Source of the DNA: an uncultured Leuconostoc sp. | Lineage (GTDB): Bacteria > Bacillota > Bacilli > Lactobacillales > Lactobacillaceae | Assembly (NCBI RefSeq): GCF_946222815.1 | Contig: NZ_CAMJRK010000008.1 | Span: 1 to 29,426 of the forward strand | DNA: 29,426 nt | Direction of reading: 5' to 3' | The notes under the pieces: generated by a model | Told to the model about the DNA's origin: nothing | Databases searched by the model: none | The model's input: only the letters and a program-made list of their open reading frames with translations | Part shown: piece by piece, positions 1-7,863 of the stretch | Position numbering within the stretch: the stretch's first letter is position 1 | How the letters are laid out: every line of letters begins with the position of its first letter | Made by a program: the position numbers and the translations under genes

Positions 1-77
1 GGAGTCAGTTCGCATTAAGTGGCAATAGCGGACAACAAGACAAGTTATGGATCGATAAACGTGCTTTAAAAGTTTAA
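1..77 (+). CDS. C-terminal end of a probable GW/SH3-like repeat surface protein (partial)
   Basis: An open frame enters from the left edge (first full codon at 3) and stops with TAA at 75-77, giving 24 residues. They end in LWIDKRALKV, which resembles the end of a GW (SH3-like) cell-wall-binding repeat, where a W-[VIM]-D-x-R-A-L tail is common in Gram-positive autolysins and adhesins. A strong terminator follows, which fits a true gene end. The catalytic or adhesive part lies outside the window, so the protein could be an N-acetylglucosaminidase, an amidase or a non-enzymatic surface protein. The family call rests only on this short tail. Confidence 0.5.
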   Translation, partial: SQFALSGNSGQQDKLWIDKRALKV

Positions 78-115
78 ATTAAGAAACTGACTAATAGGAC
101 ATGTTTTATGAAGTG

Positions 116-159
116 GTGGATAACAATGACTTTAGTTACTTGTTATCCACTATTTTTTT
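116..159 (+). terminator. Rho-independent terminator of the upstream partial gene
   Basis: An 11-bp perfect stem (GTGGATAACAA at 116-126 with its complement at 140-150) closes a 13-nt loop and is followed by a T-rich run at 153-159. It lies 40 bases after the stop at 77. Confidence 0.85.
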
Positions 160-261
160 ATCCACTGGTATTGATAAAATTGTCATTAAAAAAGGTCGAA
201 TTAAAAACATCCTTGCGTTAGAATATAAGAGTTGGTAAATTAAAAAAATAGGTGTTTAAAT

Positions 262-1509
262 ATGGCGTTTGATCGATATAAAAATAATATTATTTTAGCT
301 ATTTCAACTATCGTGCTTGGTTTAATCGTTGGTTTGAGTTCGATGTTATTGGGGTTGTTTTTGGATTTAATAGAGCATTTATTCTTGCGTTATGAAGAAA
401 CTGCAAAAATACCAGCACCAGTGGGGACAATGCCTATTGATCGGTTATTTTCAGTAGTCATTGGTGCCGTCATTGTTGCAGTGATTTGGTGGTTTTTACG
501 AACTAAAACAAAAGCGCCAGTGAGTATTAAAAAAGCGCTCAATGGCGAACAAATGCCATTTTGGCAAACAGTCTTACATGTCATCACACAGATATTTTTT
601 GTGGGTACGGGTGGTTCTGTTGGTCGTGAACTTGCACCTCGAGAAGCAGGTGCCTTATTGGCTCAAAAATGGGATAACTTATTGCAGAAGTTGCATGTAC
701 CAGCACTATCACAGTCAGATCGGCGATTATTAATGACGGCAGCAGCAGGTGCGGGATTTGCCGGTATATACATTGCGCCGTTTACTGGCATGCTCTTTTC
801 TGTTGAAGTATTATTTAAAAAATTAACCTTACGTACAGTGGCTGTGAGTTTGACCATGTCAACGATTGCGATGTTTGTCGGGTCTTTAGTGAAAGGATTC
901 CATCCTTACTATCTCGTAGGCGATGCCAAATTTTCGGTCATGAGTTTTGCGCTTATTTTTATTCTAGCGCCAATTGCCGGTGTAGCTGGTGCATTATTTA
1001 GAAAAATATGTCAGTGGGCTGAAAGTCATCAAACAAAAAATAACCAAATATTATGGCAATTGCCTGCTATGGGGGTGATAACTGGGTTAATCGCTTTTAT
1101 ATTTCCTGAAATCATGGGCAATGGGCGGTCATTAGCGCAATTAGCAATTAGTAGTAGCAGTCAAAAAATGATGATGATTTTATTAATTGGCGGTATGCTA
1201 AAGGTAATTGTCACGGTATTAACGATTCGTGCTGGCACTTCAGGTGGCACATTAACACCAGCAATAGCCATTGGTGCAGCTATTGGTGCAATTATAGGGT
1301 TAATGCTCATGCCATGGTTACCGGCGGTGTCAATTTGGCAATGTGCGATCATAGGCGCAGGGACACTACTAGCGTCGTCACAACAAGCACCGTTTATGGC
1401 TATGTTCATGCTAATTGAAATCTGTCATTTGGATTCATCTGCTTTGTTACCAATGGGATTCGGCATTTTAATAGCGACTGCTGTGTCGAAAAAAATATTG
1501 GCTAAATAA
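262..1509 (+). CDS. ClC-family chloride channel / H+-coupled anion exchanger
   Basis: 415-residue polytopic membrane protein of the ClC family, which moves chloride or fluoride, usually as an exchanger with protons. Family landmarks are in order: GRE at 121-123, corresponding to the GREGP segment whose glutamate (here E123) is the gating glutamate; a G-F-A-G-I-Y-I-A-P helix near 165-173; GTSGGTLTP at 325-333, corresponding to the GxxGGxxxP segment near the pore; and an S-Q-Q-A-P segment near 373-377. The selectivity loop normally written GSGIP is not recognisable (around 85-95 there is only APVSIKKAL), so the anion preference cannot be read. No C-terminal CBS domains are present. The start ATG has AGGTG 7 bases upstream. 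The gene is a single unit, flanked by terminators on both sides. Confidence 0.85.
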   Translation: MAFDRYKNNIILAISTIVLGLIVGLSSMLLGLFLDLIEHLFLRYEETAKIPAPVGTMPIDRLFSVVIGAVIVAVIWWFLRTKTKAPVSIKKALNGEQMPFWQTVLHVITQIFFVGTGGSVGRELAPREAGALLAQKWDNLLQKLHVPALSQSDRRLLMTAAAGAGFAGIYIAPFTGMLFSVEVLFKKLTLRTVAVSLTMSTIAMFVGSLVKGFHPYYLVGDAKFSVMSFALIFILAPIAGVAGALFRKICQWAESHQTKNNQILWQLPAMGVITGLIAFIFPEIMGNGRSLAQLAISSSSQKMMMILLIGGMLKVIVTVLTIRAGTSGGTLTPAIAIGAAIGAIIGLMLMPWLPAVSIWQCAIIGAGTLLASSQQAPFMAMFMLIEICHLDSSALLPMGFGILIATAVSKKILAK

Positions 1510-1513
1510 GTAA

Positions 1514-1550
1514 AAATAGCATCAAACAACACTGTTGTTTGATGCTATTT
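1514..1550. terminator. Bidirectional terminator between convergent genes
   Basis: A 17-bp perfect stem (1514-1530 with 1534-1550) has a 3-base loop and A/T runs at both feet. It ends the ClC gene on the plus strand. It overlaps the stop codon of the VOC gene on the minus strand, so one hairpin can serve both. Confidence 0.85.
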
Positions 1551-1877
1551 ATTTGCTTCTAATGTAATCAAATTCCCCTCAGAATCTCGTATTTTAAAAG
1601 CAATTTTATTGCCAAAGCGTTCCTCAGGATCGCCGATAATAGAAATAAAGTTATTACGCAGATGCTTAAGTAAATCTTCTTGATGATCTCGAACTAATAG
1701 TTCCAGTGTATCAGTCGGTGTGCCAGTAACAAAAGTAATGTCGTCACCGTCTAGCATCAAATGTCTGCCACTTTCATGACCTGATTGAGGTAAATCGAAA
1801 ACATCGCGCCAAAAACGATAAGCGCGATTGATATCAGTTGCTGGAATTGTTTTAATGTTAAGTTTACGTGGTTTCAT
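1545..1877 (-). CDS. VOC-superfamily (glyoxalase/bleomycin-resistance fold) small protein
   Basis: 110 residues forming one vicinal-oxygen-chelate module pair: a first beta-alpha unit (I-K-T-I-P-A-T-D then a helix with R-A-Y-R-F-W-R-D-V-F near 18-28) and the closing strand typical of the fold, DSEGNLITLE near residues 98-107. The final glutamate that often binds metal is present. The histidine expected on the first strand is replaced (KTIPATD), so a classic metal-dependent glyoxalase activity is doubtful. The substrate is unknown; relatives are annotated as lactoylglutathione lyase-like or bleomycin-resistance-like. No SD precedes the ATG. A promoter lies so close that the mRNA should be leaderless or nearly so. 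It is divergent from the ABC-F gene. Confidence 0.75.
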   Translation of the reverse strand: MKPRKLNIKTIPATDINRAYRFWRDVFDLPQSGHESGRHLMLDGDDITFVTGTPTDTLELLVRDHQEDLLKHLRNNFISIIGDPEERFGNKIAFKIRDSEGNLITLEANK

Positions 1878-1887
1878 AATATCTATA

Positions 1888-1915
1888 AGTATAGCTGAAT
1901 TGAATAAGTTTACAA
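1888..1915 (-). promoter_or_regulatory. Promoter of the VOC gene, giving a near-leaderless mRNA
   Basis: On the minus strand TTGTAA (1910-1915) and TATACT (1888-1893) are separated by 16 bp. Only 10 bases lie between the -10 box and the ATG (1875-1877), so the transcript should start within about 4 bases of the start codon. No SD is visible. Confidence 0.6.
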
Positions 1916-1941
1916 GATATTTATTGATAATAAGATTTCCA

Positions 1942-1971
1942 GCGACATATCAATCGAAAATATGGTATACT
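1942..1971 (+). promoter_or_regulatory. Extended -10 promoter of the ABC-F gene, giving a leaderless mRNA
   Basis: TGG followed by TATACT (1966-1971) forms an extended -10. GCGACA (1942-1947) is a possible -35 with an 18-bp spacer. The ATG begins 8 bases after the -10 box, about where transcription should start, leaving no room for an SD. Confidence 0.65.
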
Positions 1972-1978
1972 CAAAGCT

Positions 1979-3535
1979 ATGGCATTATTAGAAATCAGTG
2001 GGCTTTCAATGGCCTACGCAGAAAAAACTTTATATGAAGACGCAGCATTCGAGTTGCAACAAGGCGAGCACATGGGAATTGTCGGCCAAAACGGTGCAGG
2101 TAAGTCAACGCTTATCAAAATCGTTACGGGTCAGGAATTACCTTTGTCTGGTAAAATCGAGTGGCAAAAAGGCCTCAAAATCGGCTATTTGGATCAATAT
2201 GCAGAGATTCCAGATGGTATGGATTTGATTGCTTTTTTGCATACTGCTTATCAAGACCTTTATGATAAACAAGATCGCATAACAGATCTTTATAATGAAT
2301 ACGCGGAATCAATGAACGATAAGTTGTTGGAACGCGCTGGACGTATGCAAGAGGAACTTGATGCGGCCGGATTTTATGATGTTGACACAAAGATTGAACG
2401 TGTGATTTCTGGACTTGGTTTAGAAGCTATTGGACGTGATCGCGAGTTAGATCAAATGTCTGGTGGTCAACGTGCTAAAGTTATTTTGGCAAAATTGTTG
2501 CTTGAAAACGATGATGTGATCATTTTAGATGAACCAACGAACTATTTAGATGTGGCACATATTGAATGGCTGGAAGACTTTTTACAGAGTTACGAAGGCT
2601 CAGCCATGATCATTTCGCATGATTTTGACTTTTTAGACAAAGTAACGAATGCTATCATTGATCTATCATTTGGAAAAATCACCAAGTTCCGTGGATCGTT
2701 TAAAAAAGCGATGCGTCAAAAAGAGGAACGCTCAGAGCAACAATTACGTCAATATGAAAAGCAACAAGGCGAGATTGAAAAAGCACAAAAGTTTATTGCT
2801 AAAAACAAAGCACGTGCCTCAACATCTAAGCAAGCCAAGTCACGTGAGAAGATGTTGGCGCGTATGGATAAGGTTGATCCACCATCTGAAGCACTGCAAG
2901 CTAAGTTTAACTTTCCTTATGTCAATTCACAGTCTGCCAATGCTTTGACAGTGAATAATTTATCAGTAGGTTATGTGACACCAGTTTTGGAACCAGTCAC
3001 ATTTTCAATTACGACAGGACAGAAACTTGTCTTCAAAGGATTTAATGGTGCTGGTAAATCAACATTAATTAAGTCAATTTTGGGTGTTATTCCAGCCCTT
3101 CATGGTGAAGCTGAATTTTCACCATCAGCTATTGTCAATTATTTTGACCAAGATTTAGAATGGGATGACGATACCAAAACACCACTAAGAGAGATGCAGG
3201 ATCGGTTCCCGAAGCTAGAGCCAAAGGCATTACGTGTGCGTTTAGCAGCTGCTGGTATTAATGCTGAAAATGCACAAAAACAAATGCAATTGCTTTCCGG
3301 TGGTGAACAGACTAAGGTCAAATTGGCAATCATGGAAATGAAGCCAAGTAATTTCTTGATTTTAGATGAACCAACCAACCATTTGGATGAAGGTACAAAA
3401 AATGCACTCCGTGCAGCAATCGATAAATTCCCTGGAAATGTCATCATTGTTTCCCACGAAGTCAGCTTTACTAAGGGGCTGGGCGATCAAGAGTTGAACG
3501 TGGCAGCCTTGTCATTTAAAAAAGAATCAGAATAG
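1979..3535 (+). CDS. ABC-F family ATPase (ribosome-associated translation factor)
   Basis: 518 residues with two ABC domains in one chain and no membrane segment, the ABC-F layout. Domain 1 has Walker A GQNGAGKST at 36-44, signature SGGQ at 161-164 and LDEPTNYLD around 183-191. Domain 2 has GFNGAGKST at 354-362, SGGE at 440-443 and ILDEPTNHLD at 461-470. The charged linker at about 240-300 (rich in K, R, E and Q, with NKARAS at 276-281) matches the P-site tRNA interaction motif region. Such proteins bind the ribosomal E site and relieve stalling, and some protect against antibiotics. The sequence alone does not say whether this is a housekeeping member (YkpA/YbiT/YdiF-like) or a resistance factor; the lack of a leader peptide or attenuator favours housekeeping. 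The start at MALLEIS fits the family N-terminus although no SD exists. Confidence 0.88.
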   Translation: MALLEISGLSMAYAEKTLYEDAAFELQQGEHMGIVGQNGAGKSTLIKIVTGQELPLSGKIEWQKGLKIGYLDQYAEIPDGMDLIAFLHTAYQDLYDKQDRITDLYNEYAESMNDKLLERAGRMQEELDAAGFYDVDTKIERVISGLGLEAIGRDRELDQMSGGQRAKVILAKLLLENDDVIILDEPTNYLDVAHIEWLEDFLQSYEGSAMIISHDFDFLDKVTNAIIDLSFGKITKFRGSFKKAMRQKEERSEQQLRQYEKQQGEIEKAQKFIAKNKARASTSKQAKSREKMLARMDKVDPPSEALQAKFNFPYVNSQSANALTVNNLSVGYVTPVLEPVTFSITTGQKLVFKGFNGAGKSTLIKSILGVIPALHGEAEFSPSAIVNYFDQDLEWDDDTKTPLREMQDRFPKLEPKALRVRLAAAGINAENAQKQMQLLSGGEQTKVKLAIMEMKPSNFLILDEPTNHLDEGTKNALRAAIDKFPGNVIIVSHEVSFTKGLGDQELNVAALSFKKESE

Positions 3536-3540
3536 TAGTT

Positions 3541-3568
3541 AAAAGACGCTTTTTAGCGTTTTTTTTGT
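3541..3568 (+). terminator. Rho-independent terminator after the ABC-F gene
   Basis: The stem AAAAGACGCT (3541-3550) pairs with AGCGTTTTTT (3555-3564, one G-T pair) around a TTTT loop and runs into T residues. It directly follows the stop at 3535. Confidence 0.8.
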
Positions 3569-3577
3569 GTGTATAGG

Positions 3578-3625
3578 TTGACATTTGCAGTATAGTAAAC
3601 CATAATTGTAATGTAAGTTTACTAT
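3578..3625 (+). promoter_or_regulatory. birA operon promoter with overlapping BirA operator
   Basis: A near-perfect promoter is present: TTGACA (3578-3583), a 17-bp spacer, and CATAAT (3601-3606). Over it lies a perfect interrupted palindrome, ATAGTAAAC (3592-3600) and GTTTACTAT (3617-3625), spaced by 16 bp. Two GTwAAC-type half-sites this far apart match the Firmicutes BirA (biotin repressor) operator. The -10 box sits between the half-sites, so bound holo-BirA should block RNA polymerase. This implies autoregulation by biotin supply. Confidence 0.85.
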
Positions 3626-3646
3626 GAAAATAATTAAAGGCGGTCA

Positions 3647-4630
3647 ATGATGAAAACAGATGAACGTATACTACAATTTTTTGCTGAACATGAAGGTGCC
3701 TATTTAAGTGGTGAGACTTTGGCTAAAAATTTAGATATGAGCCGCGCAGCTATATGGAAAGCGATTAAAAAATTGACGGAACAAGGCCATGTTATTGATA
3801 GTCAACATCATGTTGGCTATCGTTACCAAAGTGGTAACGTTTTGAGTGTACCTATGATTAAGCAATTGACACACAATGATTGGCAAATACAGCTATTTGA
3901 GTCAGTTGATTCAACAAATACCTATGCAAAAGAAGCGTTGACCCGTGGCGATGTGACAGCACCTACTATGATTGTTGCTAACCAACAAACTGGTGGTCGT
4001 GGGCGGTTAGGTCGTACTTTTGTCTCACCAGCAGACACAGGTTTGTATATATCGTTTGCTTTACCGTTGCCAATAGGAACACTAGTATTGCCTGGTTTAC
4101 TGACAACGGGGACTGCTGTTGCAGTGTCGCGGGCTATCAAGAAGACGATTGGCATTGAATTAGACTTTAAATGGGTGAATGATTTGTTATTTAACAATCG
4201 TAAAGTTGGTGGCATTTTAACTGAAGCGGTGATGGATTTTGAAAGTCAGCAAGTATCAGCAATTGTTGTAGGTATTGGGTTGAATTTACAACGGCCTAAA
4301 AATTTAGATGCCACGCTAGAAAATAAAGTTGGTGGCATGGTGACGGAATTGACAGTATCACGTAATACAATTGTTGCTGCGTTATGCGATGAATTTGTCA
4401 AACTATATGCGGAATATACTGACGGATCATTTCTGACAGCATACCGTAAACGTAATATTGTCATAGGTCGGACTATAACAGTTAAATATGGCAAAGAACT
4501 TGTAACGGGCGTAGCTAAAGCAATTGATGAACAAGGACAATTGCTGGTAGATACGGGTGATGATATTAAGATTATTAATTCAGGTGAAGTATTGAAAGTA
4601 CAATTACCAAATGATGTTTATCAGGGTTAA
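3647..4630 (+). CDS. birA: Bifunctional biotin--protein ligase / biotin operon repressor BirA
   Basis: 327 residues, the two-domain (group II) form. Residues 1-60 are a winged helix-turn-helix (recognition region around 20-44, SGETLAKNLDMSRAAIWKAI). The catalytic domain has the biotin/adenylate loop GGRGRLGR at 116-123, KWVNDL at 175-180 (usual KWPNDL) and KVGGILTE at 186-193. It makes biotinyl-AMP and transfers biotin to carrier proteins such as the acetyl-CoA carboxylase subunit. When biotin is ample it binds its operator. The DNA-binding domain together with the palindrome over its own promoter supports self-regulation. It is the first gene of an operon with bioY, yhfT-like and yhfS-like genes. 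Two in-frame ATGs (3647, 3650) follow AAAGGCGG, so the exact start is uncertain by one codon. Confidence 0.92.
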   Translation: MMKTDERILQFFAEHEGAYLSGETLAKNLDMSRAAIWKAIKKLTEQGHVIDSQHHVGYRYQSGNVLSVPMIKQLTHNDWQIQLFESVDSTNTYAKEALTRGDVTAPTMIVANQQTGGRGRLGRTFVSPADTGLYISFALPLPIGTLVLPGLLTTGTAVAVSRAIKKTIGIELDFKWVNDLLFNNRKVGGILTEAVMDFESQQVSAIVVGIGLNLQRPKNLDATLENKVGGMVTELTVSRNTIVAALCDEFVKLYAEYTDGSFLTAYRKRNIVIGRTITVKYGKELVTGVAKAIDEQGQLLVDTGDDIKIINSGEVLKVQLPNDVYQG

Positions 4631-4663
4631 TTATCAACGTATAATAAAAAAATTGGAGCAAAA

Positions 4664-5200
4664 ATGAATTCAAATACACAGCGTATCGCTATCACTGCGG
4701 TACTAACAGCACTATTACTGGCAGTCGGACCACTAGCGATTAACGTTGGGCCAGTACCGTTCACACTGCAAACACTTGTTATTGCCTTGGTCGCTTCGGT
4801 GTCATCAACACGTGTGAGTTTAACAGCGATTGGCTTGTATTTATTACTGGGTGCTTTTGGATTGCCAGTATTTGCTGGTTTCAAAGGTGGTTTTGTTTTC
4901 TTAGTCGGACCAACAGCTGGTTATTTATGGTCATTTTTGCTGTTCGCACCAATTATCGGTCTATCTTTTAAAAAATGGGCCAATGTGTGGGGATTAATTG
5001 TGACAAATATTTTAGCGTCAGTGGTTACCTTAACGATAGGTACGATTTGGTTAATTGTGAGCATGCATATGTCCATTGCAGCAGGTATTGCAGCTGGAAT
5101 GACACCGTTTGTGCTATCGAGCGCTTTGAAAATTACGATTGTTGTGATCGTTGCGTTGGCAGTCAGAAAAGTACAAGCACGCACGTCGCTAGCGTTTTAG
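4664..5200 (+). CDS. bioY: BioY, substrate-binding subunit of an ECF biotin transporter
   Basis: 178-residue, highly hydrophobic protein of about six membrane segments. The BioY hallmarks are present: the GPVPFTLQT loop near 28-36 and the G-F-V-F-L-V-G-P-T-A-G-Y segment near 75-87. BioY is the high-affinity biotin S-component, working with the shared EcfA/EcfA'/EcfT energising module, which is not encoded here. It begins 33 bases after birA behind TTGGAG and belongs to the same BirA-controlled transcript. With no biotin synthesis genes nearby, uptake is probably the main biotin source, but that is an inference from this window alone. Confidence 0.9.
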   Translation: MNSNTQRIAITAVLTALLLAVGPLAINVGPVPFTLQTLVIALVASVSSTRVSLTAIGLYLLLGAFGLPVFAGFKGGFVFLVGPTAGYLWSFLLFAPIIGLSFKKWANVWGLIVTNILASVVTLTIGTIWLIVSMHMSIAAGIAAGMTPFVLSSALKITIVVIVALAVRKVQARTSLAF

Positions 5201-5216
5201 AAAGATCGATTAAAAA

Positions 5217-6509
5217 ATGACTGAAATATTTGATTTTCAGAAGTTAACAAGCAAATACAAACAGCGTGTCGCTGTTATGGATAACGGTCAGGCTTATACT
5301 TACCAAAACTTATATGATAGTGCAAAAAAAATTGTTGATACACATTGTATCAAGGCACCATATGTGGTTTTAATCGCACAAGACACGCGAGAATTCATTG
5401 CTGAATTTATAGCCAGTCATTTAGCAGGTGCCATACCCATTATTTTGACAGAACAAGACGTGCCCAATGTGACCAGTTTGTTAAAATCACTTGCTGGTCA
5501 GTGGCAATGGCTCGCAGAACCCGTGAGTGACGTCGAAAATAGTCAACCACAGGTAGGCATGCTTTTTTTAGGCAAAACCTCGGGTACAACGGGCAATGCC
5601 AAAATTTATCAACGTGATTGGCAATCATGGCGACTTGGTTTTGATCGTTGTTTTGACGTATTTGATATGAAAAATGATGAGATTGTTATGACGACTAGTC
5701 CAATGGCAACTTCTTTAGGCATGCACACATTATTGTTGAGCTTATATCTTGGGAAAACGTTTTATTGTTATGACCGTTATCAACCAATGCGGCTATTAAA
5801 GGCGACAATTGTTTATACGGTGCCAACTTATTTAGGGTTAAAAGATACGAGTTGGGCAGACAATGCTAATATACGAGGTATTGTATCATGTGGCGGCGAA
5901 TTACAAAATAAATTAGTTAAACAATGGCAAGTCAGTCATCCAAAACACGAGTTGTACGAATTATATGGTTCTTCTGAAACGAGTTTGGTTTCGTGGCAGA
6001 AAATAACGCAGGATAAAAAACCAAATAATGTTGGTGAATTGTTTTCGGCAGTGAGGTTAGAAGTTAACCAACATCGGCGCTTAATAGTTAGTAGTCCTTA
6101 CCTATTTTGTGGGTATCTTGGATCTAATGAGCATCCAATGACACAAGTCATTACTGATGATGTTGGCTATTATCAAAACAATCAATTATATGTATTGGGG
6201 CGCAAAAGTGATGTTATTAACCATGGTGGCAATAAAATCTATCCAAGTGAAGTTGAGCACGTATTATCTAAACTGACAAAGAAGGTAATTGTCTTTGGTG
6301 TGCCAGACCTTGTGTACGGTGAAAACATAGTAGCTATGGTAGTGACAAACGAAACAGAACTGACATTGATCAGTCATGTAGCCAGTTATTTGCCAAAATA
6401 TAAAGCACCAGTGCGCTATATATTTGTTGCTGACATACCCAAAACACCGCAACAAAAAATTTCGAGGGCTTTGTTAACAAGTGATTTTATGAAGGGACGA
6501 TGGTCATGA
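5217..6509 (+). CDS. yhfT: AMP-dependent acyl-CoA synthetase/ligase, YhfT-like
   Basis: 430-residue adenylate-forming enzyme. Core motifs in order: the phosphate-binding loop TSGTTGNAK at 121-129; YELYGSSETS at 247-256; D314 in V-I-T-D-D-V-G; the hinge region GRKSDVINHGG at 328-338 with I-Y-P-S-E-V-E after it; and the C-terminal catalytic lysine in PQQKISR (about K414). It should activate a carboxylic acid with ATP and load it onto CoA; the substrate is not readable. It starts 16 bases after bioY and overlaps the thiolase gene by 4 bases. The order bioY, ligase, thiolase mirrors the Bacillus subtilis yhfU-yhfT-yhfS operon, known to be BirA-controlled. It is somewhat shorter than typical fatty acyl-CoA ligases (500 residues or more). 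Confidence 0.82.
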   Translation: MTEIFDFQKLTSKYKQRVAVMDNGQAYTYQNLYDSAKKIVDTHCIKAPYVVLIAQDTREFIAEFIASHLAGAIPIILTEQDVPNVTSLLKSLAGQWQWLAEPVSDVENSQPQVGMLFLGKTSGTTGNAKIYQRDWQSWRLGFDRCFDVFDMKNDEIVMTTSPMATSLGMHTLLLSLYLGKTFYCYDRYQPMRLLKATIVYTVPTYLGLKDTSWADNANIRGIVSCGGELQNKLVKQWQVSHPKHELYELYGSSETSLVSWQKITQDKKPNNVGELFSAVRLEVNQHRRLIVSSPYLFCGYLGSNEHPMTQVITDDVGYYQNNQLYVLGRKSDVINHGGNKIYPSEVEHVLSKLTKKVIVFGVPDLVYGENIVAMVVTNETELTLISHVASYLPKYKAPVRYIFVADIPKTPQQKISRALLTSDFMKGRWS

Positions 6510-7654
6510 ATCATATAATACCCGGAGCAAGTATTGTGAGTGCTAAAAGATTACCGATTGGTAAAATCAATGGTATTTTTGCACAGCAAACACCAGAAAT
6601 GTTATTTCAAAACTTAATCCGACAGCAGTTAGCTGACTTGCCTGGTTATTCAAAAGAACAGATTGATCAAGTTATTCTGGGAAATGTGACCAATCAAGGG
6701 GGCAATTTAGCACGCCGCTGTGCGTTGGCAGCAGATTTTCCAGTTGTAACCCCAGCGTACACAGTTGATAGTCAGTGTGCTTCTGGTTTAGTGGCGGTTG
6801 CTTCTGGTGTACAGACAATTATGAGCGGACAAGCATCTTTAGTACTAGCCGGTGGTGTCGAAAGTACGTCACTAGCCAATCTCACTATTGATCGTAATAC
6901 GGACACTGTCTTAAAACGTTTTCCAATGGTACCAGCAGGCCAACTAGATTTAGATATGGGTATCGTAGCAGAAAATATGAGTCAAAAATATCGTATTTCG
7001 AGAGAACAACAAGATGCATATGCTTTTAGCAGTCATCAAAAGGCGAAACAAGCTTTTGAAATGGGATTATTAGATAGAGAAATTTATGCTTTTGAGTCAG
7101 AAAACATGAAAGTGATACAGGATCAGTGTCCAAGATTTGAGACCAGCTTAGAAAAATTAGCGCAATTAAAGCCTGCTTTTTCTAAACAAGGCCTCGTCAC
7201 GGCCGGCAATAGTTGCCCGATTAATGACGGTGCTGGCACGGTATTACTTAAAAAATTTGATCCAAATGAAACCGTGCAAGGCTATTATTTGGACTATGAA
7301 TTTGTGGGTCTGGCACCTGATCAATTTCTGTTAGGCCCAATCAGTGCAACGCGAAAGTTATTAGGTAAGCATGGACTGTCAATAACTGATATTGATGTTG
7401 TGGAACTGAATGAAGCTTTTGCCGTGCAAGGCATTCTTTGTCAACAAGCACTGGATATTCAAGAGGAACAATTAAACCCATTGGGCGGGGCCTTAGCATA
7501 CGGCCATCCATACGGTGCAACTGGTGCGATATTGATTGCCAGATTGCTTAATAGTTTGAACCAAATATCGAGACCAGGATTAGGCATTGTCACCTTATGT
7601 ATTGCTGGTGGTATGGGAATGAGCATGTTGATTGGGAATCAACACTGGGCGTAG
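6506..7654 (+). CDS. yhfS: Thiolase (acyl-CoA acetyltransferase), YhfS-like
   Basis: 382 residues with a complete thiolase active site, numbered from this start: nucleophile Cys91 in DSQCASG, NEAF (in the L-N-E-A-F-A-V-Q segment), His334 in GHPYGATG, and Cys365 in CIAGGMG. It either condenses two acyl-CoAs or cleaves 3-ketoacyl-CoA. The preferred start is the ATG at 6506: it overlaps the ligase stop as ATGA and sits 9 bases after AAGGGA. The ATG at 6500 is only 3 bases from that SD. The tight coupling with the acyl-CoA ligase suggests the two act in one pathway. As in B. subtilis, the reason for biotin control is unknown; routes to a pimeloyl-type precursor or fatty-acid salvage have been considered. 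Last gene of the BirA operon; no terminator follows. Confidence 0.87.
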   Translation: MNHIIPGASIVSAKRLPIGKINGIFAQQTPEMLFQNLIRQQLADLPGYSKEQIDQVILGNVTNQGGNLARRCALAADFPVVTPAYTVDSQCASGLVAVASGVQTIMSGQASLVLAGGVESTSLANLTIDRNTDTVLKRFPMVPAGQLDLDMGIVAENMSQKYRISREQQDAYAFSSHQKAKQAFEMGLLDREIYAFESENMKVIQDQCPRFETSLEKLAQLKPAFSKQGLVTAGNSCPINDGAGTVLLKKFDPNETVQGYYLDYEFVGLAPDQFLLGPISATRKLLGKHGLSITDIDVVELNEAFAVQGILCQQALDIQEEQLNPLGGALAYGHPYGATGAILIARLLNSLNQISRPGLGIVTLCIAGGMGMSMLIGNQHWA

Positions 7655-7659
7655 TTTTT

Positions 7660-7668
7660 TGGTATACT
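7660..7668 (+). promoter_or_regulatory. Extended -10 promoter for the 2H fragment and kinase genes
   Basis: TGG followed by TATACT (7663-7668) lies just after the thiolase stop. It is the same nonamer (TGGTATACT) as at the ABC-F promoter. No good -35 is visible, as is usual for extended -10 promoters. A GAGG SD lies at about 7682-7685, ahead of the ATG at 7693. Confidence 0.5.
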
Positions 7669-7692
7669 AAACAGTAAAAGTGAGGTTGAACT

Positions 7693-7863
7693 ATGTTGCG
7701 TTCCGTTTTAATTTCCCCTAATTTGCGTCAGATGACGGATATTAACAAAATTCGTCGCTGTTATGATAATTTGTATCAACACATTGCACCACATATCTCA
7801 CTCGTTTTCCCTTTTGACAATGATTCAGCTGTTTTCACTACGATTGTTTTAGATGAAAATTAG
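7693..7863 (+). pseudogene. Truncated 2H-phosphoesterase (2'-5' RNA ligase family) gene
   Basis: This 56-codon frame has its own SD (GAGG) and extended -10 promoter. It encodes the N-terminal third of a 2'-5' RNA ligase-like protein: a basic helix (N-K-I-R-R-C-Y-D) followed by I-A-P-H-I-S-L-V-F-P-F, the first H-x-[ST] motif (His34, Ser36). Family members of about 170-190 residues carry a second H-x-[ST] that completes the active site. Here the frame stops 16 residues after FPF, so the enzyme cannot be functional as a classic 2H protein. The final codons overlap the start of the next gene by 11 bases in another frame, so its translation may now serve to deliver ribosomes to that gene. The missing two thirds were not found nearby, which points to a deletion. 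Confidence 0.65.

Noticed and set aside
116..168. Three TTATCCAC-type motifs resembling DnaA boxes close together
   Set aside because: Two are the arms of an evident terminator stem, all end in T instead of the consensus A, and no origin-associated gene (dnaA, dnaN) or AT-rich unwinding region is present.
542..733. Open frames in other registers inside the ClC gene
   Set aside because: They overlap a well-supported membrane protein, lack an SD and show no recognisable family; shadows of the real gene.
2175..2390. Minus-strand open frame within the ABC-F gene
   Set aside because: It lies fully inside a convincing coding region, with no promoter or SD and low-complexity composition.
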